Shown here piece by piece: positions 39,290 through 49,458 of a DNA stretch of 64,000 nucleotides. Source of the DNA: Thamnaconus septentrionalis (Eukaryota > Chordata > Actinopteri > Tetraodontiformes > Monacanthidae); assembly GCA_009823395.1 (NCBI GenBank), contig CM020507.1, positions 5,821,001-5,885,000 on the forward strand, in the 5' to 3' direction. The translations under genes and the position numbers were made by a program. Below the pieces are notes generated by a model, which worked only from the letters and a program-made list of their open reading frames with translations, had not been told where the DNA came from and searched no databases. Within the stretch, counting starts at the first letter, position 1; each line of letters starts with the position of its first letter.

Positions 39290-39790
39290 AGGTACACATA
39301 GAGTTGCCAACCGTCCCGTTTTTCCCAGAATTGTTCTCTTTTTTCCACGACCTGTCCCGGGAAATATAAAATCTCTCCCGGGACACAATTTGTCCCATTT
39401 TTTAGGGAAAATTACAAAACCTCACTTGATTTCCGTCTGTGGTCCAGATAGGGTTGCCAACCCTCCCGTAAAATACGCGATTGTCCCATATTTCGCAACT
39501 AAAAAACCTGTCCCGTAATGAACTGATACGGGACGCACTTCACTTTGTCCCGTATATTTCGGGGACGCCTCGCCCGCCCCCTGTCGTCGACAGGTAGAAA
39601 ATGTGATGTTGTCGCACGACTGATGTTGTTGATGTGGTCAATTTCATCAAAACAAGACCCCTGAAAGCGCGGCTATTCTATGCACTTTGTGAGGAGATGG
39701 GAGCACAACATAAAGCTGTGTTGTTTCACAGGGAAGCCAGGATGGTGAATGTTACAAAAGTGGTTTGCCAAAAAAAGTTATTTGCGCAGC
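39290..39790 (+). pseudogene. Degenerate hAT-type (ZBED-like) transposase fragment with transposon ends
   Basis: The frame at 39634-39756 encodes RPLKARLFYALCEEMG followed by AQHKAVLFHREARM. This matches the segment of ZBED-like domesticated and active hAT transposases where the family reads RLF-LCEEMGSEH-LLFHTEVRWLSRG. The conserved WLSRG does not follow, so the fragment is broken. Upstream, two related copies of GTTGCCAACC-TCCCGT (39303 and 39453) look like transposon ends. It is a dead remnant. Confidence 0.5.
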
Positions 39791-40059
39791 AGAAAAGTGA
39801 AAGGAGTATTCTTGTTTAAAAAGTAATGTTCAGGATTTGATGTCACAAAGAGTGATTGTTAAAGTTGTTTATTTGTACAAAATAAATGATTTCATAAATG
39901 AAGAGAAAAGTGAGCTGAATGTGAAATGAATGTTCATGATAAAAAAAAAAAGAATGTTGGTTTTGATATCACAAAAAGTGGTGTGCCAAAGGTAAAACAT
40001 TATTTGCGCATTTATGTTGTTTCTGTGAATTTGAAAAAAACTATTTTGTCACCATTTTG

Positions 40060-40325
40060 GCTTTTTTTTGGGGGGGGGGGCATGAAAAATGTTCTTCCTC
40101 CAAGGTGGGGCGTGACAGAGAAAGTTTGAGAACCACTGCCTTAATGCCATGCAAGTCTATGGGGTCAAAAGTCAACTTTGTCCTAGAGACATGGGACCAC
40201 TTGCAGGTTCATCGGGATCCCTCAAGACACAGCCACGTCAAATTTGGCCCCAACTTTGGGGGGGGCATGAAAAATTTTCTTCCTCCAAGGTGTGGCGTGA
40301 CAGAGAAAGTGAGAACCACTGGCAT
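40060..40325 (+). repeat. Two tandem copies of a transposon-end-like segment
   Basis: G-run, CATGAAAAATGTTCTTCCTC, GTGACAGAGAAAGT and GAGAACCACTG occur at about 40069-40140 and again at 40255-40322. TTTGAGAACCACTG is a frequent end of hAT-derived fish repeats. Confidence 0.5.
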
Positions 40326-40364
40326 AGCATAATCCTGCACTCAGTGTACTGTAATACTCCCCTC

Positions 40365-40365
<1 letters not shown>

Positions 40366-40425
<60 letters not shown>
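40366..40425. repeat. (CA)n microsatellite
   Basis: About 29 CA units. Confidence 0.95.
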
Positions 40426-42146
40426 CAGTGTCCTGAGGGGCGCAGGAACACTGCGTCATGATGGGATGCTGCATTCGATCAGTCGTCATCATAACAATAT
40501 TACGGAGGGCTGAGTGAAACTCTCTGGGGTCTCTACAGAGGCAACTCTCCTGAGCAGTTTGCAGTTTGAACACAGAGTTCACGCCTCACACTCTCAGCCT
40601 ACTTTCTCTCTCTCGCTCTTTCATTTTTAAGTTAACACCAGCAGAGTGCACAACTCTTTGTAATGGCCCAGCAGAAAGCACACACTGGACAGCATCGTTG
40701 TTGTCTTTTGTTTTGTTTTGTTTTTTTTTTTTTTTTTTGAAAGAGCTGCTTATAAAATGTTGGCCAGAAGATGGTGCCAAAATTTTTTAATGGATCACAA
40801 ATAAACTGACTTGAAATCTTTTTCTTGGCCGATTGACTCTCAAAATGGTTAAAACTGATTTACAAATGAAAAAGAAGCAGAGGTTGCTTTTAGTTTCTGA
40901 TTCAAGAAAGTAATATGAGTAAATGCATTTTAAAAAAATCAGATCTGAATTCAATTAATCAATATTCATGCAATCAATATTGACGCTATACAAAGCACCA
41001 AAAGGCAGATAAAAGAAGTCTATTTTCAGATCCTCAATGATGAGGGTGTTAGCCAGCAAACAATCTGTGTGTTGTTTATCTGAGCTTATCAACCTTCAAT
41101 TCTGATTTGACTAGTGACTGTGGCATTTGTATTGTGCTCCACTCTTATTCTTTCTGTTTGTATTAACTTGCTTTGATGCGTCACCACCGGCATTGTTTCA
41201 AAAGAGATCTGACCTCTGTTTCATTGTCTGAAAGTTAAGCAGAGGTCAACAAAAACTATTAAGCAGCCGCACGAGCTGCATTAAACTCAGCTTACTGGCA
41301 GAAAAATGTTGAACACGCACATTTTAGTTTGTTGGTAGGAACCAACTATGTCCACCCTGCACTCTGACATGCCTGTGGGTGAGACTTGCTCCAACTCAAA
41401 CTTGCTGCATTCTAGATGGTCGAGATGCATCACAGACCATGTTGACTGCTGAGAACTGCGTGACAGGGCAAATACTACATCCTAATGAGCCATCAGCAGG
41501 AAAACTATTATCAACAAAATTTCTGAATTCTATTTCCACAATAAACTTTAGCTGTCAACTGCTGTGGTCTGAAATTTCTACTGGGATTTCTTTTGGTTTG
41601 TTTTAGGATAGCTTTGTCAAAGGTTGTGGCTAGTTTGGCATTTTGCACACTGAATTTAAAAAACTCTTTCAATTTGGAGCCTCACAACTTCTGACTTCAT
41701 CTTGAGCGTCGACATACCATCATACATGTAGACATATTCAAACTGCTTTAACCAGCCTTTATTCTACTGTGACGTACAGTTGTGTTTTGTTTTTAAATCT
41801 ACCTGTTCAATTTTCTGTAACAGCTTACCGTGTCCTCAGCTTCACCACAGGCCCACTGCTGCTGCAGCCATCTCAGGCAAAAGGCCGGGTGTACCCTGAA
41901 CAGGCTGCCATTACACACGCCACCTGCCTCCCTACAGGCAGCTATACCTGAAAAATGGAGAATTAAACAGCCACTTACATTCATCAGCAACATCACAAAC
42001 AGTTTTGTTTTCCATGTTATACATCATAGCAGTGCCACTGGGGGGGAAAAACAGACAGTATATTAACTTAACCAAAGCTTACACTCCATCCCCCTGTACT
42101 TGGTATAACCAGGTGATGTCACTGATGATGTCATTCTAACTTCCTG

Positions 42147-42216
42147 TATAAATACAGGACATTTAAAAGCGGCAACCCTCTTCTTGTCCGTGGATGACGT
42201 GCATGGGGGAAATGTT
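42147..42216 (+). promoter_or_regulatory. Possible promoter and noncoding first exon of GCNT copy A
   Basis: TATAAATA at 42147-42154 is followed about 65 bp later by a strong donor, GTAAGT, at 42217. The next coding exon starts at 42878, and an acceptor-like CTCTGCAATTCCAG ends near 42867. A noncoding 5' exon is known for GCNT genes. The assignment is an inference. Confidence 0.3.
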
Positions 42217-42877
42217 GTAAGTAATCAAGTTTATTAATTAAAGGTATTTCACCGTTCTGTTTCTTCAACAAGGAGAGAATGTGCCATTAAATGTCTGGTG
42301 ACGCTGTAGGGTTAGCTTTGGCAGTTTATAGTTGTGGTTATAGTTATGCTGCACAAACAAAAAGGAAAAGGAAACTAAGAGTGTGGGTGTTTCTGACGAG
42401 CAAAATTTCAATCACATTAATATTGTGGTTAAGTCATGTGAGAACTCTTGTGCATTAGAGCTACAAACAGTGAGTGCAAAGCAAATCATTAGGGTATGGA
42501 CCAAAGAGGGATGAGGCAAGTGCTTTTATTTCAGTATCCAAATGGAAGGTGTCAAGAGAGGAAGGTGTGTTCTGTCCATCTTCCCTCTCTGCTCTTACTT
42601 CCAGGTTCAGTCATGATGTCAACGTAGGGAGACGAACTGCAATGGTTCCAGAGTGGATGTGAACTCCTCAGCATGGTCAAATAAATCAAGCATGAAAAGA
42701 CCTGGGAGCCGAATGTAGGAATACCTTTCCCCATCTTTGCCAAGAAACTCCTCGGAAAAGTACGGCAGAAAAAGTTCTCTCAGATGATGTGTTTGCCAAA
42801 AATAAAACGCACAATAGAATAAGCCCGACTTGACCACTTGAAGAGACCCCACTCTGCAATTCCAGTGCTTCTGTTGC

Positions 42878-45111
42878 ATGATGAAATCTGGGAGATGCAT
42901 CAGTTTGGAGCTGCTGCTGCTGCTGACCGTCGTGGCAGGATCACTATGGATCGTCATGCAGGTCACTCAGCACCAATCTGCTTGGAATCCCTCCTCCAAC
43001 ATCTTCAACTATGGCTGGTTGGACTACACGCACGACAACGACGGAGGCACAGAGTTGGCGTGCGACTGCTTTGCGGTCCTGCGAGGCAACGCCTTGGAAA
43101 CGGACAAAGCCAAGATCTTGACAGTCACCAAAGAATTCCGCAAGAGAGTTCAGGTCCCAGATGAGATTTATATCAATGCAACTCAAAACTGCAGGTTTGA
43201 TTGTGAATTCTGTTCTGGGGCGCATTCTGATTGTACTGATTGACACGTTGCAGGCAATCTGAGCAAACTTTAACTGTAGTTGGCAATAATCCTGAATGAT
43301 CCAACACAGGTGGCAGGTGGGTTAATACTACTGGTCACTTGATAAGAATCCTCCATCTCTATTAAACAATTGCACTCCCTGACAGTGTAAACTTTACAAC
43401 TACATCCTTTCTGATGTAAAACAGAAGTAAATTGACTCTGTCTCTTACAGCTCCATAAAACACACACATTCTTGTTTGTATGTCCTGTTTCATTGCACAG
43501 TTCAAAGTTCAGTTTTCTAGCATATCTCGAGCTTGTTGGAGCCAGTAGCCTGTTGCAGACACTGAGAATTAATCCTGACAGTATTGTTGTTCCACTTCCC
43601 TAACTAAATATGCTGCTTTCAAAAAATTAAGAAAATCCATATGGGTTTTATTTCCTTTAAGTAATCAACAAAACAAGGCTAATCCACTGGGGGTCTTGGA
43701 CGAAGAATAAGGTTCTGGAAATGATTTTTGAAATTGGACCTCTTTAAAAGCTCAATCATTTTGTTGGATTTGCAGGGAATTCAAACTGAGCAGAAAATAC
43801 TTTCCTTTTTCGCTGAGCGCGGACGAAAAGGTCTTCCCACTGGCATACTCCATAGTTGTACATCACAAGGTAAATTTTTAAACTTTGCCTCGGAACACTT
43901 CTACGCAAACTTGTCTTGAAGGGATGACTGCATGAGGATGCTTTGAAATTTTAAAGTCAAGGGAGCGTGAATGTGAGGTGAGGATCAAATAATTGTAATG
44001 TCTGGGTGACGGTGGATCTTAATTGTTGAACCTTGTTTGGTTTAAGTGCCACCTTTACATACTTTACCTCGTTAAACACATCCTGTGAAGAGCACACAAG
44101 GACTGATTACATCTTTTCATCTGCTGCAGGTGCAGAACTTTGAGCGACTGCTGCGGGCCATCTACGCACCTCAGAACGTTTACTGTGTCCACGTGGACAC
44201 CAAATCAGCGGCCTCAGTCCGAGCTGCCATCGAGGGCATCGTCTCCTGTTTCCCAAACGTCTTCCTGGTCAGCCAGCCCGTCAGTGTGGTCTACGCAAGC
44301 TGGTCACGAGTCCAAGCCGACCTCAACTGCATGGCCGACCTCTACAACTCCACCACCACATGGAAATACTTCATCAACCTGTGTGGCCAGGACTTCCCTC
44401 TGAAAACCAACCTGGAGATCGTGAGGATGTTGAAGTCACTGCAGGGCGATAACAGCATGGAGTCAGAGAAAATGCCTCAGAGCAAGCTGTACAGGTTTCA
44501 AAATGCTTACCAGGTGGTCAATGGAGAAATCACGGTACTTCTTTTGAATATTCAATATTTATGTTGTGAGGTTGACCAAAAGAGAATGTCACTCTTGTAT
44601 TATTGGGCTATTTTGTCCATTTCAGGCAACTGGAAAGAAAAAGGATCCTCCCCCCTTCAACCTGCCCATTCTATCAGGAAATGCCTACATAGTAGCCAGC
44701 AGAGGCTACGTCCACAGCGTGCTGAAGGACCTGAGAATACAGAAACTGATAGAGTGGGCCAAAGACACCTACAGTCCTGATGAGTTCCTCTGGGCGACTA
44801 TCCAGCGAATCCCTGGCGTTCCGGGATCAAAGTGGCCCAACCAGAAATATGACATGACAGACCTCAACGCCATCGCACGGCTGGTGAAGTGGCAGGGTCA
44901 CGAGGGTCAGCAAGGTTCTCTGGATGCAGTGTACCCTGAGTGTCAGGGCAATCATGTGAGGTCCATATGTGTGTACGGCGTTGGAGACCTCCACTGGCTG
45001 CTTCAGCAGCATCACCTCTTTGCCAATAAGTTTGACATGGACAGTGACCCCATTGCCGTCTTCTGCTTGGAGAAGTACCTGAGACTGAAAGCACTGGCCA
45101 TGATTCACTAG
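42878..45111 (+). CDS. gcnt1-like: Core-2 beta-1,6-N-acetylglucosaminyltransferase, copy A (GCNT1-like)
   Basis: Four exons: 42878-43194, 43776-43869, 44130-44534 and 44626-45111 (TAG), giving 433 residues. The family usually has 428-440. GCNT enzymes add GlcNAc in beta-1,6 linkage to core-1 O-glycans in the Golgi. Residues about 8-27 are a type II signal anchor ([20 protein letters not shown]). The stem holds ACDCFAVL and the YINATQNC N-glycosylation site. The catalytic domain has [67 protein letters not shown], then [17 protein letters not shown] with the catalytic Glu of SPDE. It ends with [14 protein letters not shown] and [18 protein letters not shown] and [15 protein letters not shown] favour GCNT1 over GCNT3. 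All splice borders are GT/AG and the frame is intact. Mammalian GCNT1, 3 and 4 have one coding exon, so the split is unusual. AATAAA lies near 45347. Confidence 0.92.
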
Positions 45112-45550
45112 ATGGGTTGGTTTGCACAAGAAATGTTAAGAAAGAAAATGTTAGTTTGTTTCTCTGATGTTTATTGGAATACTACGAAGAACTCTGACTC
45201 TGAAAACTGTCCTCTGCATGTGACGTTAAAGTAGATGAGATGCCTGTAAAACGGCTTGCAAAATTCAGTATCCCGATCTTGTGAACTTGTGAATCTTGCA
45301 ACATGAGAATGTTAAGTATAACAATAAGAGATACAGACCAATTTTCAAAATAAATGCATCAAAACTTAAATGTAGTTTGTCATGGTTTACGCTTGTGTAT
45401 TAATTTGAAAAGAACCCAACACAATTAGTTTGGTTGAATAAATATTTGTACACTAAAAAAGTTTTGCTGGCCTAAATGTACCCCTTACTTTGAAAGACAC
45501 AAAGAGGAAGTTGAGTCACTCTGCTGGCAAGTGACTGTGCATGTGGATGC

Positions 45551-45638
45551 ACGATAAAAGCTTTCAGACAGGTTAAACATTTTCAGAGAACCTGAGGAAA
45601 AAAAAGCTCGAGTGAGACAGCCAACGTCTCAAATGAAG
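45551..45638 (+). promoter_or_regulatory. Possible promoter and noncoding first exon of GCNT copy B
   Basis: A TATA-like ATAAAAG at 45554 is followed by a donor AAG/GTAGGA at 45639. If real, this exon would splice over the BEL/Pao insertion to the acceptor before 49459. Inference only. Confidence 0.25.
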
Positions 45639-46315
45639 GTAGGAATTTTTGAATATTCAATTTGATTAATCAAAATAGAGACAATAATGAAATGTTTTGC
45701 ATTTGGGGGACTTTTTTTGCATCAGTGAGCAGTAAAGCTTTGATGTAAAAAAAAAGTGATGATTTAACTATTGGTTGTTAAATAATATAATTAAATTGTA
45801 ATAATATTATTCAATTGAGTGTTGTTGTTTTTTTACCCATCAGTGAAATGTATGACTGGTATTTTATGGAAATCACAATAATTAACCAAACGTGGGAGAC
45901 AAACCCGTGAACCAGGAAAGAATCGGGTAAAAAATTATTTGAGATGAATATCAGGTGTAGTTTAATGAGTCACTTTATGTCCTCTGTTCCAAAGTCCTTA
46001 CTACTTTCTACACTGTATACAGTACATACTGAAGACATCAAATACATGACCAAGATATGTGGATTAATGTGGCAAAAGAAAAACATGTAAATATGATATG
46101 ATATTATAGATTACAGATGTTTTAGCTGAAGGCTGGCTATTCTAGATCTTTTAAAATATAAAACTTGGTTGGGTTATTTCACACTTTTTTTGTTGAACAC
46201 ATACAAACGTGTTCATTCATAGTTTTGATCCCTTGAGTGGCAATCTACGATGTAAATAGTCATGAAAATGAAAGAAAAAACATTAAATCAGAAGCATGTG
46301 TCCAAACTTTATCTA

Positions 46316-46317
<2 letters not shown>

Positions 46318-46358
<41 letters not shown>
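46318..46358. repeat. (GT)n microsatellite next to the retroelement start
   Basis: About 20 GT units followed by GAGT repeats. Confidence 0.95.
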
Positions 46359-46359
<1 letters not shown>

Positions 46360-46380
46360 TGAGTGAGTGAGTGATTAAAC

Positions 46381-47321
46381 ATGAATGAGGAGGCAGTGCG
46401 TCTGCGCTCGTGCAGAGCTGGAAAAGCTTCGCATTTAACGAGGAGAATGAATATTGTAAATAGTCTAATGGACAATGATCATGGTTCGTGTCTTAATGAA
46501 GTGAAAGACAATGTTAAGGCTCTGCATGCCACTTACGTTGAAATGTTGGATGAGGATGCAAAGAGGGAAGATGATGAAAAGTGGTAGACGGAAATAGCAG
46601 CAACTACAGCCAAAATTAACTATTTAAAGGAGGCTGAAACGTCCGTGCTCAACACTGCACAATTCAACGCTGCACCGGCCCCACTTCAGGCAGGTGGAGA
46701 GGCAGAGGAAGCTGGTGCATCAGGAACTGCGCAACTGCATATTTGTGAGGATGGCGTTCAAGCAGTTAAAAGCAAAGCAGGAGTCCAGGTCCAACTTCCC
46801 TTTATTGATTTGGGAGCAGATTTTCGCCGAAGACAGACATTTGCTCAACCCAATGCCAGTGATGATGCTCCACAAACGTAACCCCCAACCTCTATCGTAT
46901 TCCCCGCCCAAAATACGCAATTAATTCGGTCACATGAGCAAACCCCTCCTCCAATCAGCTCCACACTTGATAGCCACATGATCAAGATACTGGAAAATCA
47001 AAACAATTTAACACAGGTTCTTGTAAAACAACAGCTTCTGTCCACTTTACCTCAAGGAAGCATGTCACCTTTTGATGGACAAATCATGGAATACAAGTCA
47101 TTTATTCATTGTTTTGAAAACATGATTGAAAGTAAAACAGAAAACAACAGAGACAGGTTACAGTTCCTTATACAATTTACTGAAGGACAAGCTCAAAAGC
47201 AAGTCAAAAGCTGTGAGTACATGAATCCAGACAGGGGCGACCAGAAAGCAAAAGAATTACTTACGGAAAATTTTGGAAATTAATATAAAATCTCCTGTGC
47301 TTACCTGGAAAAAGCCTTATC
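46381..47321 (+). pseudogene. BEL/Pao retrotransposon gag remnant
   Basis: Broken frames carry gag-like blocks: RLRSCRAGKASHLTRRMN at the start, then the LVKQQLLSTLPQGSMSPFDG segment with FIHCFENMIESKTENNRDRL and a C-terminal GDQKAKELLTENFGN. These match gag proteins of fish BEL/Pao elements in order. In-frame stops occur at about 46585 and 47281. Beyond the second stop the frame still reads YKISCAYLEKALS up to 47320, where homology ends abruptly at the inserted GCNT segment. No LTR was found upstream. Confidence 0.75.
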
Positions 47322-47557
47322 GTATGTTGTACAACCTGTCCTTATGGGATAAACTATAAGTTGGAAGGGATAGAGCAAAGTTTTAGGTTAGTGCAAACTG
47401 CAGATTAATTCAAGTCAGTATACTTTCACAGACATAAGTAGAACTAAACTAAATACTAAACTCTTGCTCTTTGCTAGTTACTGGTGACCAGTAAGCCGAT
47501 GAAGCCATTTGTACGTCGCATGATGAAAGTGCTGCTGCTGCTGTCCCTCACGACGGG
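47322..47557 (+). repeat. Duplicated 5' segment of GCNT copy B inside the retroelement
   Basis: 236 bp nearly identical to 49282-49520. Only about three substitutions and one CTG unit differ. It contains the sequence upstream of GCNT copy B, the acceptor-like TCTTTGCTAG, the ATG (47499) and the first 20 or so codons of exon 1. It begins exactly where gag homology stops and ends about where pol homology starts. Confidence 0.9.
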
Positions 47558-48122
47558 AGCACTTATGTCCCAACTGAACCTTAAAGGCAGAAAAACACAC
47601 ATCCTGTTAAGAACTATGAACCAGAAAAAACTTGTCTTGTCTCATGTCGTATCTGGAATTCAAGTTTCAGCACTTGACAGCGACAACTTCTTCCCTCTTC
47701 CCGACATGTTCACTCAGAAGGAAATGCCAATCACTCCAAGCAACATTCCCAAACAGGACAACATAACACAGTGGACGTACCTGAGCAAGGTCAGACTTCC
47801 GAGCATTAGTGCTAAAGTGGAACTGTTAATCGGCACAAACGCCCCAAAGCTACTGGAGCCTTGGGAAGTTATCAATAGTCAAGGCGAGGGCCCTCACGCA
47901 GTACGAACCCTATTGGGATGGGTGGTAAATGGACCACTCAGAAACAGCCGTGATGATGCAGTGAGTGCGACAGCGAACAGAATTGCCGTTGCAAGTTTGG
48001 AGGAGCTTCTGATCTCACAATATAACCGGGAGTTCAGCGAGTTGTCATCGGAGGAAAAGACAGAAATGTCAATTGAAGACAAAAGGTTTTTAAAAATAGC
48101 CGGTGAAGCGAATTTTACATAA
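47499..48122 (+). CDS. Chimeric frame: GCNT signal anchor fused to BEL/Pao pol fragment
   Basis: 207 codons from the ATG at 47499. The first 20 residues (MKPFVRRMMKVLLLLSLTTG) are the cytoplasmic tail and start of the membrane anchor of GCNT copy B. From about residue 23 the sequence is BEL/Pao pol: LNLKGRKTHILLRTM, then the DNFFPLPDMFTQKEMP block and VELLIGTNAPKLLEPWEVIN, then a GPHAVRTLLGWVVNGPL segment between protease and reverse transcriptase. The join is in frame. Whether it is transcribed is unknown. It carries a GCNT 5' flank, so expression from a GCNT-type promoter is conceivable, but the true promoter may lie further upstream. It could equally be an accidental open frame. Confidence 0.5.
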   Translation: MKPFVRRMMKVLLLLSLTTGALMSQLNLKGRKTHILLRTMNQKKLVLSHVVSGIQVSALDSDNFFPLPDMFTQKEMPITPSNIPKQDNITQWTYLSKVRLPSISAKVELLIGTNAPKLLEPWEVINSQGEGPHAVRTLLGWVVNGPLRNSRDDAVSATANRIAVASLEELLISQYNREFSELSSEEKTEMSIEDKRFLKIAGEANFT

Positions 48123-49062
48123 TGGACATTATCATTTGAAGTTACCTTTTAGAAGAACCAATGTCAGCATGCCAAACAACCACCAAATGGCTGAACAACG
48201 GCTTCAGAGCCTAAAAAGAAAACAGGAGTATATTGCATTCCTCGACGACATCTTCGAAAACAACAATGCCGAAGAGGTCCCACAAAATGAACTGACGGAG
48301 CCACCAGGCAAGATTTGGTATGTACCACACCATGGGGTCTACCACCCCAAAAAGAAAAAGCTCAGAGTGGTTTTTGACTGTGCAGCCTCTTACCAAGGTG
48401 TTTCTCTCAACACGGAGCTGTTACAGGGACCTGAACTAACTAACTCTCTTTTAGGAGTCATACTAAGATTTCGCCAACAGCCCATTGGATTTATGGCTGA
48501 TGTGAAGTCCATGTTTCATCAGGTCAGAGTAGACAAAACAGATGTGAACTACTTGCGCTTCCTTTGGTGACACCAGTAAGTCCCCCAAAGAATACCGCAT
48601 GCTGGTGCATATTTTTGGTGCAGTGTCATCTCAAAGCTGTGCAAGCTTTGCACTTCAAAAAACAGCTGCTGACAATGAAGCTTGGTTTTCTCCCCAAGTA
48701 ACTGAAACAGTTCAACACAATTTTTATGTAGATGACTGCGTAAGGTCAGTCCTTGAGGAAACTGCAGCTATCCAGCTGATAAAAGACCTCACTGCATTGT
48801 GCAGCAAAGGGGGATTTCAACTCACTCAGCGGGTTTGTAACAGCCGAGCAGTTCTAGCCTCCATTCCTCCAGAACAAAGAGCAAAGGATGTTAGGACCCT
48901 GGATCTCGAGAAAGACAGTCTCCCCACTGAGAGAATGCTGGGGTTACAATGGTGTGTGAATTCAGATCACTTTCAATTTAACATCCAACTCAGCTTAAAG
49001 CCACATACCTGAAGAGGAATACTCTCTGTTGTGAACTCAATTTTCGATCCACTTGTTTGTCA
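47558..49062 (+). pseudogene. BEL/Pao retrotransposon pol remnant (reverse transcriptase)
   Basis: The reading continues through frame breaks. After the stop at 48120 it resumes with GHYHLKLPFRR, then GKIWYVPHHGVYHPKKKKLR and VVFDCAASYQGVSLNTELLQ. FMADVKSMFHQVRV carries the first catalytic Asp of the reverse transcriptase. After a frameshift near 48570 it continues with KEYRMLVHIFGAVSSQSCAS and NFYVDDCVRSV, which holds the YVDD catalytic motif. A CGA-to-TGA type stop lies at about 49010, followed by RGILSVVNSIFDPL. RNase H and integrase are missing, and no LTR was recognised. The element is dead. Confidence 0.85.
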
Positions 49063-49458
49063 AGCAACTCCAGAGGCTAACCTGGTATGTCAGATAAGCA
49101 TGTTGATTTTGATGCTTAGGCTAGTAGTGGTATCGTAATATGTAAATATGAATTTAAACCAGAAGAGTGGGTACTAGTAGTGGGCACTGTGATCTGACTT
49201 ACCTGAGAAGCCTGTATGCTTTGTAAAATAGTCTGAAATAAGGTCAAGTTTATGATTTGAACATTTAAGGCTTAAAATTTTGTATGTTGTACAACGTGTC
49301 CTTATGGGATAAACTATAAGTTGGAAGGGATAGAGCAAAGTTTTAGGTTAGTGCAAACTGCAGATTAATTCAAGTCAGTATACTTTCACAGACATAAGTA
49401 GAACTAAACTAAATACTAAACTCTTGCTCTTTGCTAGTTACTGGTGACCAGTAAGCCG

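Noticed and set aside
42474..42966. Open frames overlapping the start of GCNT copy A
   Set aside because: Antisense or out-of-frame; the true reading is the exon starting at 42878.
44827..45129. Minus-strand frames opposite GCNT exon 4, repeated at 51209, 58072 and 62039
   Set aside because: They recur because exon 4 itself is repeated; they are antisense shadows.
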